Positions 33,121 to 45,198 of a stretch of 60,000 bases of DNA are shown here, piece after piece (within the stretch, counting starts at the first letter, position 1; every line of letters begins with the position of its first letter). The DNA is taken from the NCBI RefSeq assembly GCF_030272615.1, contig NC_081410.1:291992457-292052456 (forward strand). Direction: 5' to 3'. The notes beneath the pieces are model-generated. The model was not told the DNA's origin. It was given only the letters and a program-made list of their open reading frames with translations, and made no database searches. Source of the stretch: Cryptomeria japonica (taxonomy: Eukaryota > Streptophyta > Pinopsida > Cupressales > Cupressaceae). The position numbers and the translations under genes were made by a program.

Positions 33121-34769
33121 AAGCGAGGTGTGATGACGCATTGATTCAAAGAATAATCTCATTTTGATGATGATATTGGTTCAATAGGATGCCCCAAATA
33201 TTGATTGATAAATTATGGTACGATGATGCACCCTCAGGAGATCAATTGAGATAATTGACCTTTGGAGTGTGTGGATTGTTACAAAATTGATGTCCCGATT
33301 AGAAATGATTTGATTTATGCAATGTGTTTGATGAAAGTGCGAGTTCTAAAATCACGGTGAGGCGGTTCTTGATGTGATGATTGATAAAGCTAGATTGATT
33401 ACATTCATAAGATCAAGATTCAGTCTGGTTTTAGGAATGACACCTCCTGTATAAGACAAAGATGATCAAAGCATCTGGTTTAAGGAACGATATATCCTAT
33501 ATAAGACTTGATCAAAATGTCTAGTTCCAAGAAAGATACATCCTATATAAGACATGATAGAATAGATTTAGATATGATCAATTGATAGAATTGATAAGGT
33601 TGATTGGGTAAAGAACTGACATTTTGTTGATATCAGGTTGCAGGAAGATTTAGATATGCTGATGTTGGTTCTGTTGAGGGGGTAAAAATTTGCACTGGGT
33701 CAACAATATCTGGAGAGAGATGAGTGATCAGTCTGATTGTGTATACACTTATGATGATACCTTGATGAATCCTGTGATAGATCTAACCTTGGATAAGATG
33801 AGCATGTGGGATCCCATGCAAGAATGAGATGCAAGCTAAATGCAAATGCCAATGCAAAGCTACAGCCGGACCAGTCCCTGGTTTATTGCATTTTGTCATC
33901 ATTGAGCTTTTGCTTTTAAAATGTGGGAAGTGAGTGCAAACATTGATGGTATAATTAAACCATGATGACCTGTGTACTGCTTTCCTGGATTTTGATATTG
34001 CAAGTTAGCACAAGCATTGAGGTATAATTGAACCAACATGACTTGAGTGTTGCTTGCGTAAAACAAGCAGTATTATCCATTTCTATACGCAAATCAGAAA
34101 TGTCTTCGATGATACTCTGATGATCATGTCTTGAGACAATTTTGCACATATTAATGATTAATTTACAGACAATAGACAAGAAAAATATCATGTTCCTTCC
34201 TTGTTCCTCTAGTCAGAGACATCCTGGAGTCACTCAGAAATCATGGTAGCGAAAATCAAGATAGAAAAGTTGAAAAATCATGTTAAAATCATTATCCAAA
34301 AGATATCATCCATTGAAAAGTGTGTGATGTGCTTAGACTGACATGTGATAGTTTGATGGTTGAAAAATTGATCTTGTGTTCAATGTTGGATGTGTCTCAA
34401 TTTTGTTTGATAAGAGTTACCTGACTATTGTTATTCTGGTTTGATTAAGCTCAAAATGATCAATAAATTTTTCCCCCAGCTAGGTTCAAGATTTTGCCCC
34501 AAGCCTAGAAACAAAGTCATTATGATATACCCAATGATCCAAACCATGACGAGAAATCGCTCGGGATGCCTGTGTATGTACAAAGGCTTTATTATGGATA
34601 TGAACAACATGGATGGAAAATGAATGCAAGCGGAAGGATGCATGAACTAATAGATGGAACAACTAGCTGACAAATAGCACCTGTTTGCCAGGTTTTCACA
34701 ATCTGTTTTTATTACACTTTTTCTCATATTTGTTTTTTTTCACCGTTTTTGGATTTTTTGCTTTTTTAG
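33121..34769 (-). other. 3' non-coding region of T, with a short tandem repeat
   Basis: No ORF of substance lies here. At 33420-33560 a unit of about 60 bp is repeated about three times (core ATCCTATATAAGAC, near 33448, 33507 and 33540). The same ATATATCCTAT wording recurs in the T leader near 48243. Integrase coding sequence ends near 34770. Confidence 0.5.
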
Positions 34770-37700
34770 AGATAAAAATTCTTTAGATGCATGCTATTGA
34801 TGGGTTCCTTGAGCTTATCCCCATCCTGTGTTGATAGTTGATATGCTCTTGACTGAAATACTGTTGTGACCACAAATAAACCTAACCAGTTTGGTTCAAA
34901 CTTCCCTTTCTTTTCTTGATCTGCCTAGTTGCGTGGATTCTCCTTTAGTACTAGTTCTCCAACTTGAAATGTTCTCGGTTTGAATTTGTGATTATAACTG
35001 TGACACATTCTTTGCTGATATACCTTTAAATTATCAAAGGCATGTTGTCTTCATTCATGGATCAATTCTATCTCTTGCAATCTAGATATTCATTGTTCTT
35101 CATCTGGGATAAGGCCTTTTAATGATACTCGTAGAAAAGGTATCTCTACTTCTATTGGTAGTATTTCTTTTTATCCATAGACAAGAGAGAAAGGTTTGGC
35201 ACCTGTTGGTGTGCAGATACTGGTATGGTAGGCCCATAGAGCAAGGTTTAATTGAATATGCCAATCTCTTCCAGCATCATTCACTATCTTTTTGAGGATT
35301 TTCAGAATGGTTTTGTTTGATGCCTCTACTTGCCCATTCCCTTGTGGATAGTAGGGTGTGGAAAATATGTGTTGGATCTTGAATTTCTCACATAATTCTT
35401 GGACATCTTGATTCTTGAATGGTCGCCCATTATCAGTGATAATGGTCATGGGTATTGCATAGCGACAGATGATGTAGTTCAAGATAAATGCAACAATTTG
35501 TTTTCCTGTAATATTGATGAGAGGTACTGCCTCAATCTATTTTGTGAAATATTCTATAGCTACAAGGATGAATTTGTGACCATTATGTGAAGAAGGATTT
35601 ATATTTCCTACTAGATCAAGACCCCATTGGTAGAAAGGCTAAGATGTTGCCAAAGCATGAAGTTCTTGTGCTGGTGCATGAATCAAATTTCCATGGATCT
35701 GACATTGTTTGCATGTTTTAGCTATCTGAAAAGAATCTCGTTCCATAGTCGGCCAATAATAGCCCAATCGTATGGGTTTTTTTGAAAGGGTTAGACCACT
35801 TGAATGAGTGCCACAAATGGCATTATGGACTTCATGTAATACCTTCTCAGATTCTTCTTAGTCGAGACATCTTAAAAGAATACCGTCTAGACCTCATTTA
35901 AAAAGGGTATCCGCGACAAGAGTATAATGGGAGGATTGGCGAATAAAGTTTCTCTTTTGGTTTTTTGATAAGTTAGGAGGGAGGATATTATCTTTCAGGT
36001 ATGTGTAAGTTTGGCCATAACGGGAGGAATCATGCCCAACAAGGTGACAGATAGTTTGGGAATCCAGACAATTATGTGTAGGGTAAAATAACTCTTCCAC
36101 TAGGAATTCACAATGCTTTTGATTTTCCTTTGTCTGAAGGAGAGAAGCAAGTGTTGCCATGACATCTGCTGCTTTGTTGTCATTCCTTGGAATCTACTGA
36201 AAATTTATTTCTACAAAATATTTCTTGATATCATCAACCATCTTCTTATAAGGCATTAACTTTTCATCCTTTGTTTGGTAATCATCATTGATTTGATTGA
36301 TGATGAGCCAAGAGTCTCCAAAGACTTGGAGTTGTGTAATGTTCCATTCTATAGCCATTTTGATACCTGTAACCAAAAATTCATATTCTGTTGTATTGTT
36401 GGGGCATGGAAATCTTAATTTGTATGCTTTTGGAATTGTATGACCTTATGGTGTGATGAATAAAATACCTGCTCCTGATCCATGGTGTGTATATAAACCA
36501 TCAAAGAATAATTGCCATGTTTTTGTGGTGACCATTAGGATATCAGCATTGAGAAACTCAATGCGTAAAGGATGATTATCTTGAAGTGGTGCCTCGGCTA
36601 GTTGGTCTGCAATGACTTTCCCCTTTATAGCTTTTCTGTCAACATACTCAATATCAAACTCGCTTAGAATCATAATCCATTTTGCTATTCGTCCTGTTAA
36701 TGTTGCCTTGCTAAGAAAATATTTCAATGGATCGATTTTAGCTATCAACTTGATGGAGTGAGATAGTAGATAGTGTCTTAATTTTTGAGAAGCAAAACCT
36801 ACTGGCAAGCATGCTTTTTTTGTTGGTGAATAGTTGATCTTGTATCCTACTAATGTTCTACTGATGTAGTAGATGGCTCGTTCTTTTCCTTCATTGTCCT
36901 ATTGTGCAAGCAAAATTCCTAATGATACTTTGGTGGTTGATACATAGAGTAACAACCAATTTCCTAGAATTGGCGACATTAGGACGGGTGGTTGCATGAG
37001 ATAGCCCTTGATCTTATTGAATGCATCCTCACATTTATGGTCCCACCTGAAATGAATATTTTTGTGTAACAGATGAGTAAATGGTTGGCATTTATCGGCC
37101 AGTTGAGCAACAAATCTTCTGATTGACTATAGTCTTCCTTGAAGTGATCTTAATTAACTGATATTATAGGGAGATGCCATTTCCATGATTTCTTTGACCT
37201 TAGCTAGATCTACTTCGATACCTCTAGCTGAAACAGTGTATCCCAATACCTGGCTTGAAGTGACACCAAAGGCACATTTCTTGGGATTGAGTCGTAGCTT
37301 ATACTGTTCTAACCTATCAAAGATTTTTTCTAGTATTCCTATATGGTCTTCTCTATTATATGATTTTGCCAATATGTCATCCACATAATCTTCCATGAAT
37401 GTATACATCATGTCATGGAATATCGTTGTCATAGCTCTCTGATATGTAGCACCTGCGTTCTTTAGTCCAAAAGGCACGACGTTCCAACAAAAAGTACCCC
37501 ATGGACATGTGAAAGCCATCTTTTCTTGATCTTTAGGTGCTATTTTAATCTGATTGTATTTGAAGAAACTAACCATTAGAGAAAACATGGAGTGTCCAGT
37601 AGTTAAATCTATAATGATGTCAATGTTAGGCAAAGGAAAGTCATCCTTTGGACATGCGTTATTAAGATCTCTGAAGTTTGTGCATATTCTGATACTTTTA

Positions 37701-40153
37701 TCTGGTTTGGAAATAGGAAGGATGTTGGATACCCATTGAGGATAAGCCACAGGTATGATGAATCCGACATCCAGTAATTTCTTTAGTTCTTCTTTGACTA
37801 GAAGAGCAATATGAGGATGTATCATCCTTAATTTTTGTTTAGCTAGTTTGGCTCCTAGATTGACATTTAAGTGATTCATAATAAACTTTGGATCTAACCC
37901 TGACATGTTTGCATATGACCAGGAAAAATTGATTTACCATTGTTTAAGGAATTCCATATATTGTTGCATTTCTTGCTTTGACAGAGAAGTCACTGGATGA
38001 AGAATCTTTGGTTGCTCTATTGTCCCAATGTTAACTGCCTCTATTGGTTCGATCAAAATGGATGAACTTTCTTGATAGTGTAGAGGTAAAGTGTCAAATC
38101 TCCCATCTTTCGGAACCTTGAGGAGGTTTTCATCATTAGATGTGTCCTTTCTTTTTACTTTTTCTCGATCTAATGTTGCCAAGAAATGGTTTTCAGCATT
38201 AGACCTGATTTTATTTTCTTTATTTTCACTTTTGTGACTAGGAGATTTGGCACCCACTTGATTGGAAGATGCGTTGTTGAAATTCCTAGTGAAAGTTGTT
38301 TCCGATTTGATTTCATTAAGATATACAGATATGGTATGGTTATTAGGAAAGGTATTTATGGTAGTATGTCTTTCATTTTCCCAATCAATAAGTTCAGGGT
38401 GGATTAGAGGTAGGGGGTCATTAGGTTGAGATATTTCGAGGGTATCAAGGGTTGTGATAGATGTGTCAAAGTTTTTGATATGTATGTCAACATCTAGAAT
38501 GGTACTCTCATCAGGATTACATTAGACAAGGAGCTCTTGATCATCCTCGATTAAGTCCAAGTCATCCGAATGTGATTCTAATTCAAGTGGGCTAGTTCCT
38601 AACGTTTTCCTTGCATACATGTGAACTACATCGACTCCTATATCTTCTTCAAAGCAATTTTCTTTAGTTGATTCTTTAGAGTGATAGGAATCCCATTCCC
38701 ATTCATTAGAATCTGTCTCACTTGTAGCTTGCAATCTATAGATTTGTTCATATAGTGTTTGATTTGTTTCTTCTTCTTTTCTTGCTATATCTTTTCTTCT
38801 TTCATATTCAAGCTCTTCTGGACTAAGATTGAGTTCTGTCAACCTTGCTATTAGTTATCCTTGATTGGTACTAGGTTCTTGCTTGTTTTGATTGAGAGTT
38901 AATGCTGCTTGGGAGGTACCATTAGTTTTTTTCCTGTTGATTTGAAACTTGTTTCTTTTGCCATTTCATGTTTGCTTGTGCTTGTTGCTTGGCATATGCT
39001 TCTTCCCTTTCAATTGCAATTTGTTCTTGTCTATTTTCATATTCTTCATGTTGTTGGCTAGAAGATATGTTTTTTGGTAGAGTAACTTGTCCATACCCTA
39101 AACCTGCTTTGTCTGTAGCCTGTTGAGTATGAGGTTGGATAGGTTCAGAGATACCTTCTTTTCTTTTTCCTATAGGGCCTGTTCTAGTGTATCCCATTTT
39201 TTGAAGAATGTTAAATCCTTTTCCATACTTTTCTGTAGGTATCCGGATATTGTTGATCTTTTGTTGGACTTCTTCATCCTTGTATAGCCACTGTAGTATA
39301 TCTTTGTCTTTTGTTTCCTCTGATAAGGTCCCAACACTAACAAATGCTCCATCAAATATTGGAAGATGTTTCACAATTGGTTGTTGTTTAGATTTTGATG
39401 GTTTTCCATAGGACTTAGGAGAGAGTTGTAATTGTGATATTGAATATTCTCCATTCCCTCGATCTCTTAGCTGCATTTGTTTTTCCATACTTGAAAAAAT
39501 TGAGGCAAATGATTTTTCTGTGGATTGTGTGTTTGAAGATGATGCCTCCTTATTATGAGGAACAATGACCTCTTGAACTGGTTTGAGATTACTACAGTAC
39601 TAATATGGATTTGAATCTACTGAGATCATGATTTCCTGCCCATTGTAGGGGAACTTTAGGCACTAATGATATGTTGATGGAATAGCTTGTATGTCATGTA
39701 TCCAAGGTCTTCCCAAGAGTATGTTGTATGATAAGTCAAAGTCTAGAACTTGGCATGCTGTGTTTTTTTGTAAAGGTCCCACTCTGATGGGTAACACCAC
39801 AAGTCCTTTAGGGGAGTGCTCTTCTTCATCATATGCTTTGACGGTGATCTTTTTGTGGGGATCAACTGCATCTTCTGAATAACCTAGAGCACATACAAGA
39901 CTTAAAGAGCAAAATATTTAAACCAAATCCACCATCTATTAGGACATGTTTAACTCACGTCTTATGAATGATGACTTCGATATACAAGGGAGCATTATAA
40001 GGATTTTGTAAGGACATGTTGTCTTCTTCGGTGAATGATAAGTAGTGAGGGGTTGTGAGGTGTCCCACCATGGTTTGGAATTGATCTATACCAAGATCTT
40101 TAAACATTGTTGTATCTACTAATGCTCTTTCTAGAATTTCTTTATGTGTAGGT
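34770..40153 (-). pseudogene. T pol: protease, RT, RNase H, archaeal-type RNase H, integrase
   Basis: It is read on the minus strand. Protease lies near 39960-39580 (VLIDGG where DSG or DTG is expected, then LLGRPW). RT spans 37906-37154 with MPVAYPQWVSNILP-like start, VPFGLKNAGATYQRAM and an intact YVDD near 37390. The first RNase H follows to about 36550; its usual Asp block reads LLLYVSTTKVSLG. The second RNase H at 36530-36130 keeps acidic residues in FFDG, TEYE, FGDS and ADVM. Integrase has an HHCC region near 35800, WGLDLVG, TDNGRPF and QGNGQVEASN, then a C-terminal part to 34770 (GKFEPNWLG). From 38842 to 34770 the frame never shifts; there are only nonsense codons, about a dozen. Upstream, 39488-38850 (a G-patch-like KGFNILQKMGYTRTGPIG) is in another frame. 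Confidence 0.9.
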
Positions 40154-40363
40154 TGTTGTCCTCAATTTCAGCACAACCAAAATCATGAGGCAACCCTACG
40201 AAACTGGTCTGTTTCATTTCTTACGGTCTCCAGGAGAGCTTGATCGACCCCATCGGTTAGCTCATTTAGGTTTTCACTTTTTCATTTTTATTGTTTTTAG
40301 GTTCTTTTAGATTTGTAGTTTTACTTAAAGTCTGACCTATAGGATTCTTTCTTTTTGAAGGGA

Positions 40364-41446
40364 TTTGCACATCGGACTTTAAAGTCCAATGTGCAAAATT
40401 TTGGTTTTGCCCCTACAGATCGAACTTTAAAGTCCGACTTGCAGGTAGTCCTTCTCCTGCAGATCAGACTTTAAAGTTTGACCTGCAAGGTCTTTGCATC
40501 TGCACATCAGACTTTAAAGTCCGATGTGCAGGTTGATTCAACAATTTCTTGCATGTCAGACTTTAAAGTACGAGTTGCAAGAGGTTTAGTCCTGCATGTC
40601 AGAGTTTAAAGTCCGACATGCATGACACAATTAGTAATTAATGATCGCATTTATTGCTAATTTTGGGGTTATTTATTAATTTTTGGGGATCATTTTTTCA
40701 TTTTCATTTTGTGAATTTTCCTCTGTGCATGCCCTCCTCCTTCTTGCTCCATTTTCACTTGCCTACCTTACGGATTTGTTGGATTTTTATCATATTTTCA
40801 TTGATCGTGGTGGATTGAGATAGGCATTTATTTTTATTTTTATTTATTTGGGGTTTTTCCTCTTTTATTGTATATTATTTTCTTCTTTCCGTTGCCCCCT
40901 TTATTTTGGGTTCTCGTTGTAAAAGTTGGAGCACGCGGGTTTTGAAATCCGACTGCTCCCAAGATTTTCTTTACTCCTCTTTCTTCATCTGCATGTCGGA
41001 TTTGAAATCTTGAGATGCAGGTGAAGGAATATCTCCTACATATCAGACTTTAAAGTCCAATATGCAGGGGATACCCTCTTGCTAACAAGTCGGGTTTTAA
41101 AACCTGATGTATTAGTAGGAGGGTTTGACCTTACATATCGAACTTTATGTAAGGAGAGTTTGTCTGATTAACATGTCGGGTTTTAAAACCCGACATGTCA
41201 ATTGGTTGCCCTTCCCTTGCACATCAGACTTTAAAGTCTGATGTGCTGGTCTTTTGAATGAATTTTCACTTGCACATCAGACTTTAAAGTCGGATGTGCT
41301 AATGATTTTTTCTAACTTGCACATCGGACTTTAAAGTCTGATGTGCCGATGACTTTCCCCCAATTTGCACATCAGAATTTAAAGTCCGATATGCAAGAAA
41401 ATATGTTTTATCTTTGCACATCGAACATTAAAGTCCGATGTGCAAA
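40364..41446. repeat. Array of about 17 palindromes centred on TTTAAA
   Basis: Imperfect to perfect palindromes of 28-34 bp have centres near 40380, 40428, 40472, 40515, 40564 and 40607, and then 40943, 41004, 41051, 41098, 41141, 41184, 41232, 41285, 41332, 41380 and 41429. Spacing within the blocks is 43-61 bp, mostly 43-49. The typical core is GACTTTAAAGTC, flanked by GCACATCG and its complement. 41171-41198 and 41219-41246 are perfect 28-bp palindromes of different sequence (GGGTTTTAAAACCC core against CAGACTTTAAAGTCTG core). A 330-bp AT-rich insert without motifs separates the two blocks. The spacers between palindromes are not conserved. Confidence 0.93.
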
Positions 41447-41621
41447 TTTTGACTCCTAAGGTTTAGATCGAACTTTTTTCCCCAACCTGCCAGTTGTGAC
41501 AGTTTTGCTCCCAAGCTTATTCTGAGTCCGATTTTTTGATCCGGTTGATAAAATTTGGTTTTATTGATGATGATAACTGTCAAAGAAGCTAATCCTTAGT
41601 GTTGAATGCAGTAATTTACAA

Positions 41622-44600
41622 ATGTCAAGACCCTCTCATGACAAATCAAAGCCTTCTTTGAGTTAGTTGGAATCTTCAACAGGTAAAACATCAACAAAGA
41701 AGATGAAGTACAAGTATGATAAATAATTGAATTTGTACCCAGAGAGATCAGTAGATTAAAACATCAAGAAGATCAAAGATACAAAAATTATTCATGTTAG
41801 TATGTAGGAATTTATTGATTGAGTTGAGAAAGCTCCTTCCTGCCTAAAAAACTTGATCAAATCTGAGTTGCATAAATATGCTTCCTTCCCAGTTGTAGCT
41901 CATGATCCATATTTTGTACTTGCAGTGGCAGAACACTTTGAACCAAATACAAGATAGGTTAAGGATACTGATCAAAATATGGTCATGAATTTGGACAGTG
42001 TTTTCTTTAACAATTATTTTAGAGGTTCTTCAGTCGAGGAAGTGGCTAAAATTTCACAAGAAAGTGCTCAGGAGTACTATGAGAAAAATGAGGTCAAATG
42101 CAAGAAAGTAATTAATATAGTGTACCTCTCTACTACTATAAATTCAACCACCTTACAATGGCCTAAATATTTTAACATAAGTGACTTCAATGAGGAGTAC
42201 AATGATATGGTCACCATGTTGGCATGGGTGAAGGGTTTAAAAGACTCATTATTTCCAAACCTGGATGTGCTATTACATGGATATAATCAGGAAAGGGGCT
42301 ACAAGGATTGATTGGGGTGAAGAAATCAGTGATGCACTCTATGCGCAGTTGAAGGAGGTCAAAGTGACATTGAAATTCTATATGATTTCTTACCTGGTAT
42401 ATGCAACTGCTTCTATGAAACAATATCTTGGTTTATCTACCAGAGGTGAGAAGAGGTTAGTACCTGTCTAGGAATACTATGATCAACTTACAATCAAGAA
42501 TCAAGGTAGCCATTTCAGAAGAGTCAACGTTTCTTTCTTTTCTGTATGGAAGTGCATGTTTGATAAAATTCTGCAGAAGAAAAAAATTATCAGAGGCTGC
42601 ACATAACAGGGTGTCTCATTTTGGATGCATTTTTCTCCAGTTTCCAACATTCACTTACATCTGGATAGGATGTTTCTCAGGTGAACGCTTCATTTTACCA
42701 AGGTATCCTTCTGATAAGATCATCCTCATGGAGTTGTGTCAGAAACTGATCTATGTGCACGAAAAGAAATCACATGCACATAAGACCGGATTAAAGTTTG
42801 CATAATCTATTGGTAGGAACTCAGTTTTAACTAACCCCAAGGCCAAGAACATGGAGGAAGAGATACAATGGAACAATATGAGAAGGTTCAAAGCACAAAC
42901 TAATTTTGATTTTTGTGGCATGAAGAATAAGCTCAAAAAAAACTACACCCATGTTTTTAGGTTCGAGGATGTGTAGGCGGATTGCCAAGATGAGGAAGAC
43001 ATAAGAAGAATGGATTTCTATCATCTTACCCTAGAGCAGATTGAAAATCTAGATTTGGAAAAAATACCAATGACCATGGAGGACACTAATGACATAATAG
43101 ACCTAGTCTATTATGAAAAGAAGATTGTCGACTCTCCACTTCCTCTAGTGCAATGGTCGAAAAAAGAGAGTAAGTCTATCACTCAAAAAATCTCTCCCAT
43201 TCTAGAAAATACAAATGCATGGATATTGAAAAAGAATCTTAGAATGAAACAACTTCTTGCTAGTTTTGGAGATAATGATAATAGTGATAGCCCAGTTGGT
43301 AAGACAACTACGGCTAAAACAAGAACCAAGGGCAAAGTAGATCCACAAGCATCATCCTCAGCTCCTATAACACAATTTAAGGGGAAAGGACCCAAAATCA
43401 AGTTCACAATTAAAGGGTCCAAGAAAGGTAAACCATCTTTAGTAGCACCTAAGATAGTCACAAAGGAATCAGAACAACAACTTGCTATAGAGACTGAGAA
43501 AGAAAATGAGTCAGAAGAAGGTGAAATTCCTCATCAAGAGGAAACACAGGATGAAGAGCCAACACATCATGGTGAAATCAATGTCCCTACCACCTCATAG
43601 GAACCTACACATCTAGAGATTATTATTAATTTCATTGAAATTGACTCGAATCAAGAGGATGAGGGATTTGATGATGAAGAGTTAAATTTGGACATGTCAC
43701 AGTTAGAAGTTGCTCAACAATTTTTTGCATTATCCAATTTTTCTAGTTTGGATGATATTCCTTCAACAACCATTAAATATCTAATGTTGGAGTTTCCTTA
43801 AGCTATGGAGCAAGCGTTTGCGGAACAACAAATGATGACTTTACCTTTTATGATGGTCATAATAAAAATTCCATCTTTGGTAAGCACTGAAGTTATTTCC
43901 ACTACGACGGTCATAATAGAAATTCCACCTCTGGTTAGTACTGAAATTATTTCCACTGCACCTTCCACTCTCCCCTCTATGGCTGTAACTGAAGAAGGGT
44001 CAACATCAACAACTATTACTACATCAACATGCATATCATTGGATACTTCAGCATTGATACCGATAACAACATCTACAACCGCTGCAAGTTCAAGCTAGTT
44101 GATAATGAGTTTTGAGCAGTTGGTTCCTCCAAAGCCCAAAGGAACAAAGAAGCTGAATACTATCTCTCGGGTGTTAGTAGATCCGACTACTAAAAGGAAA
44201 TATGCCGAGGTCATGGTACCCTCGTTTGATAAGAGTAAAGATAATAGACAACATGAAGACTATACCATGCAAACTATAGACCTAGGACTAGAGACACATG
44301 AGAGTGTTAAGCCGGAATCTCAAATGGCTTTTAACTCTTTGTTAGGGAGGTTTGATCAAGAGAAGGATGAGAAGAATGAACTAAAATAGAAGTGCGAGCA
44401 ATTGACCAATTTTCTTCTTAAAGTTACACAATCTTCCCAGGAGATTGAGCCCATAGGTTCCTCAATGGACACTGAAGCTCTTAAGAAAGTTGAATAGGTG
44501 GGAAACCAAGGGTCAAGTGGTGGATGAATGGATTGCACAGTTGAAATAAGAAGGGTCTCATGTGCTAAGTTCAACAATTAGGTTATTGACTGATTGAAGT

Positions 44601-45198
44601 AATCCAAAGTCACATGCAAAGTATCAAGACCTCATTATCTCAAGAAATTGAAAATATTGAGAATAGTACAACCCTTTGGAGCAAAATGGAGGACTTCATA
44701 ATAAACGTCCTCATTAAAAATAAAGTGATTCCCACAAGAGAAAAATATATCCAAATCTTGTCACTATTGTCTCACAAAAAAGAGACAATACGATTGATGA
44801 TTGCGGAGTTGGACCAGGAAAGGAAGGAAGGTGATGATGAGATTGATCTCATTTCTGCCAGAATTGCCAACCTTCCTTATTATCTATATGATGACAATCA
44901 GAATCTCATTACCAGCGATGCCATCATGCAGGAGTTTCTTTCCTTAATGGATCACTACATGGGACATGATTTCTGACTAAGTGCATTCAACAAGTTACTG
45001 GAGATCCAAGTTAGTTTTGAAGTCCTTGCATCCATGCTGAAAGATGGAAAAAAGAAATATGTGAAGGCTAAAGATGCAATTTCCCATGTTCATATAATCA
45101 AAGATTCTACCCCAATGTCGAACCAAGTAGAGATGGAGGCCATCCTGACTAAGTTCAAAGAATTCCACAAATCAAACGAGGAGGAGAAAGATGAATAA
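41622..45198 (+). pseudogene. Z ORF: unknown protein of about 1,190 codons
   Basis: The start ATG at 41622 (MSRPSHDKSKPSL) follows the palindrome array by 175 bp; the stop is TAA at 45196. Frame shifts occur near 42305, 42480-43010, 43800 and 44500. The largest intact pieces are 41979-42311, 43010-43600 (ending in an acidic ESEEGEIPHQEE stretch), 43805-44389 and 44614-44976. Near 43854-43961 an 18-residue unit is repeated in tandem (IPSLVSTEVIST, IPPLVSTEIIST). Basic, Ser/Lys-rich tracts near 43300-43440 look disordered. No enzymatic motif is visible. Weak resemblance to the X ORF in the middle region and the identical position in the element suggest a shared ancestor. Confidence 0.6.

Noticed and set aside
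40364-41446. CRISPR array
   Set aside because: The repeats are palindromes that vary in sequence, the spacers are short and irregular, and the setting is a plant retroelement with no cas genes.
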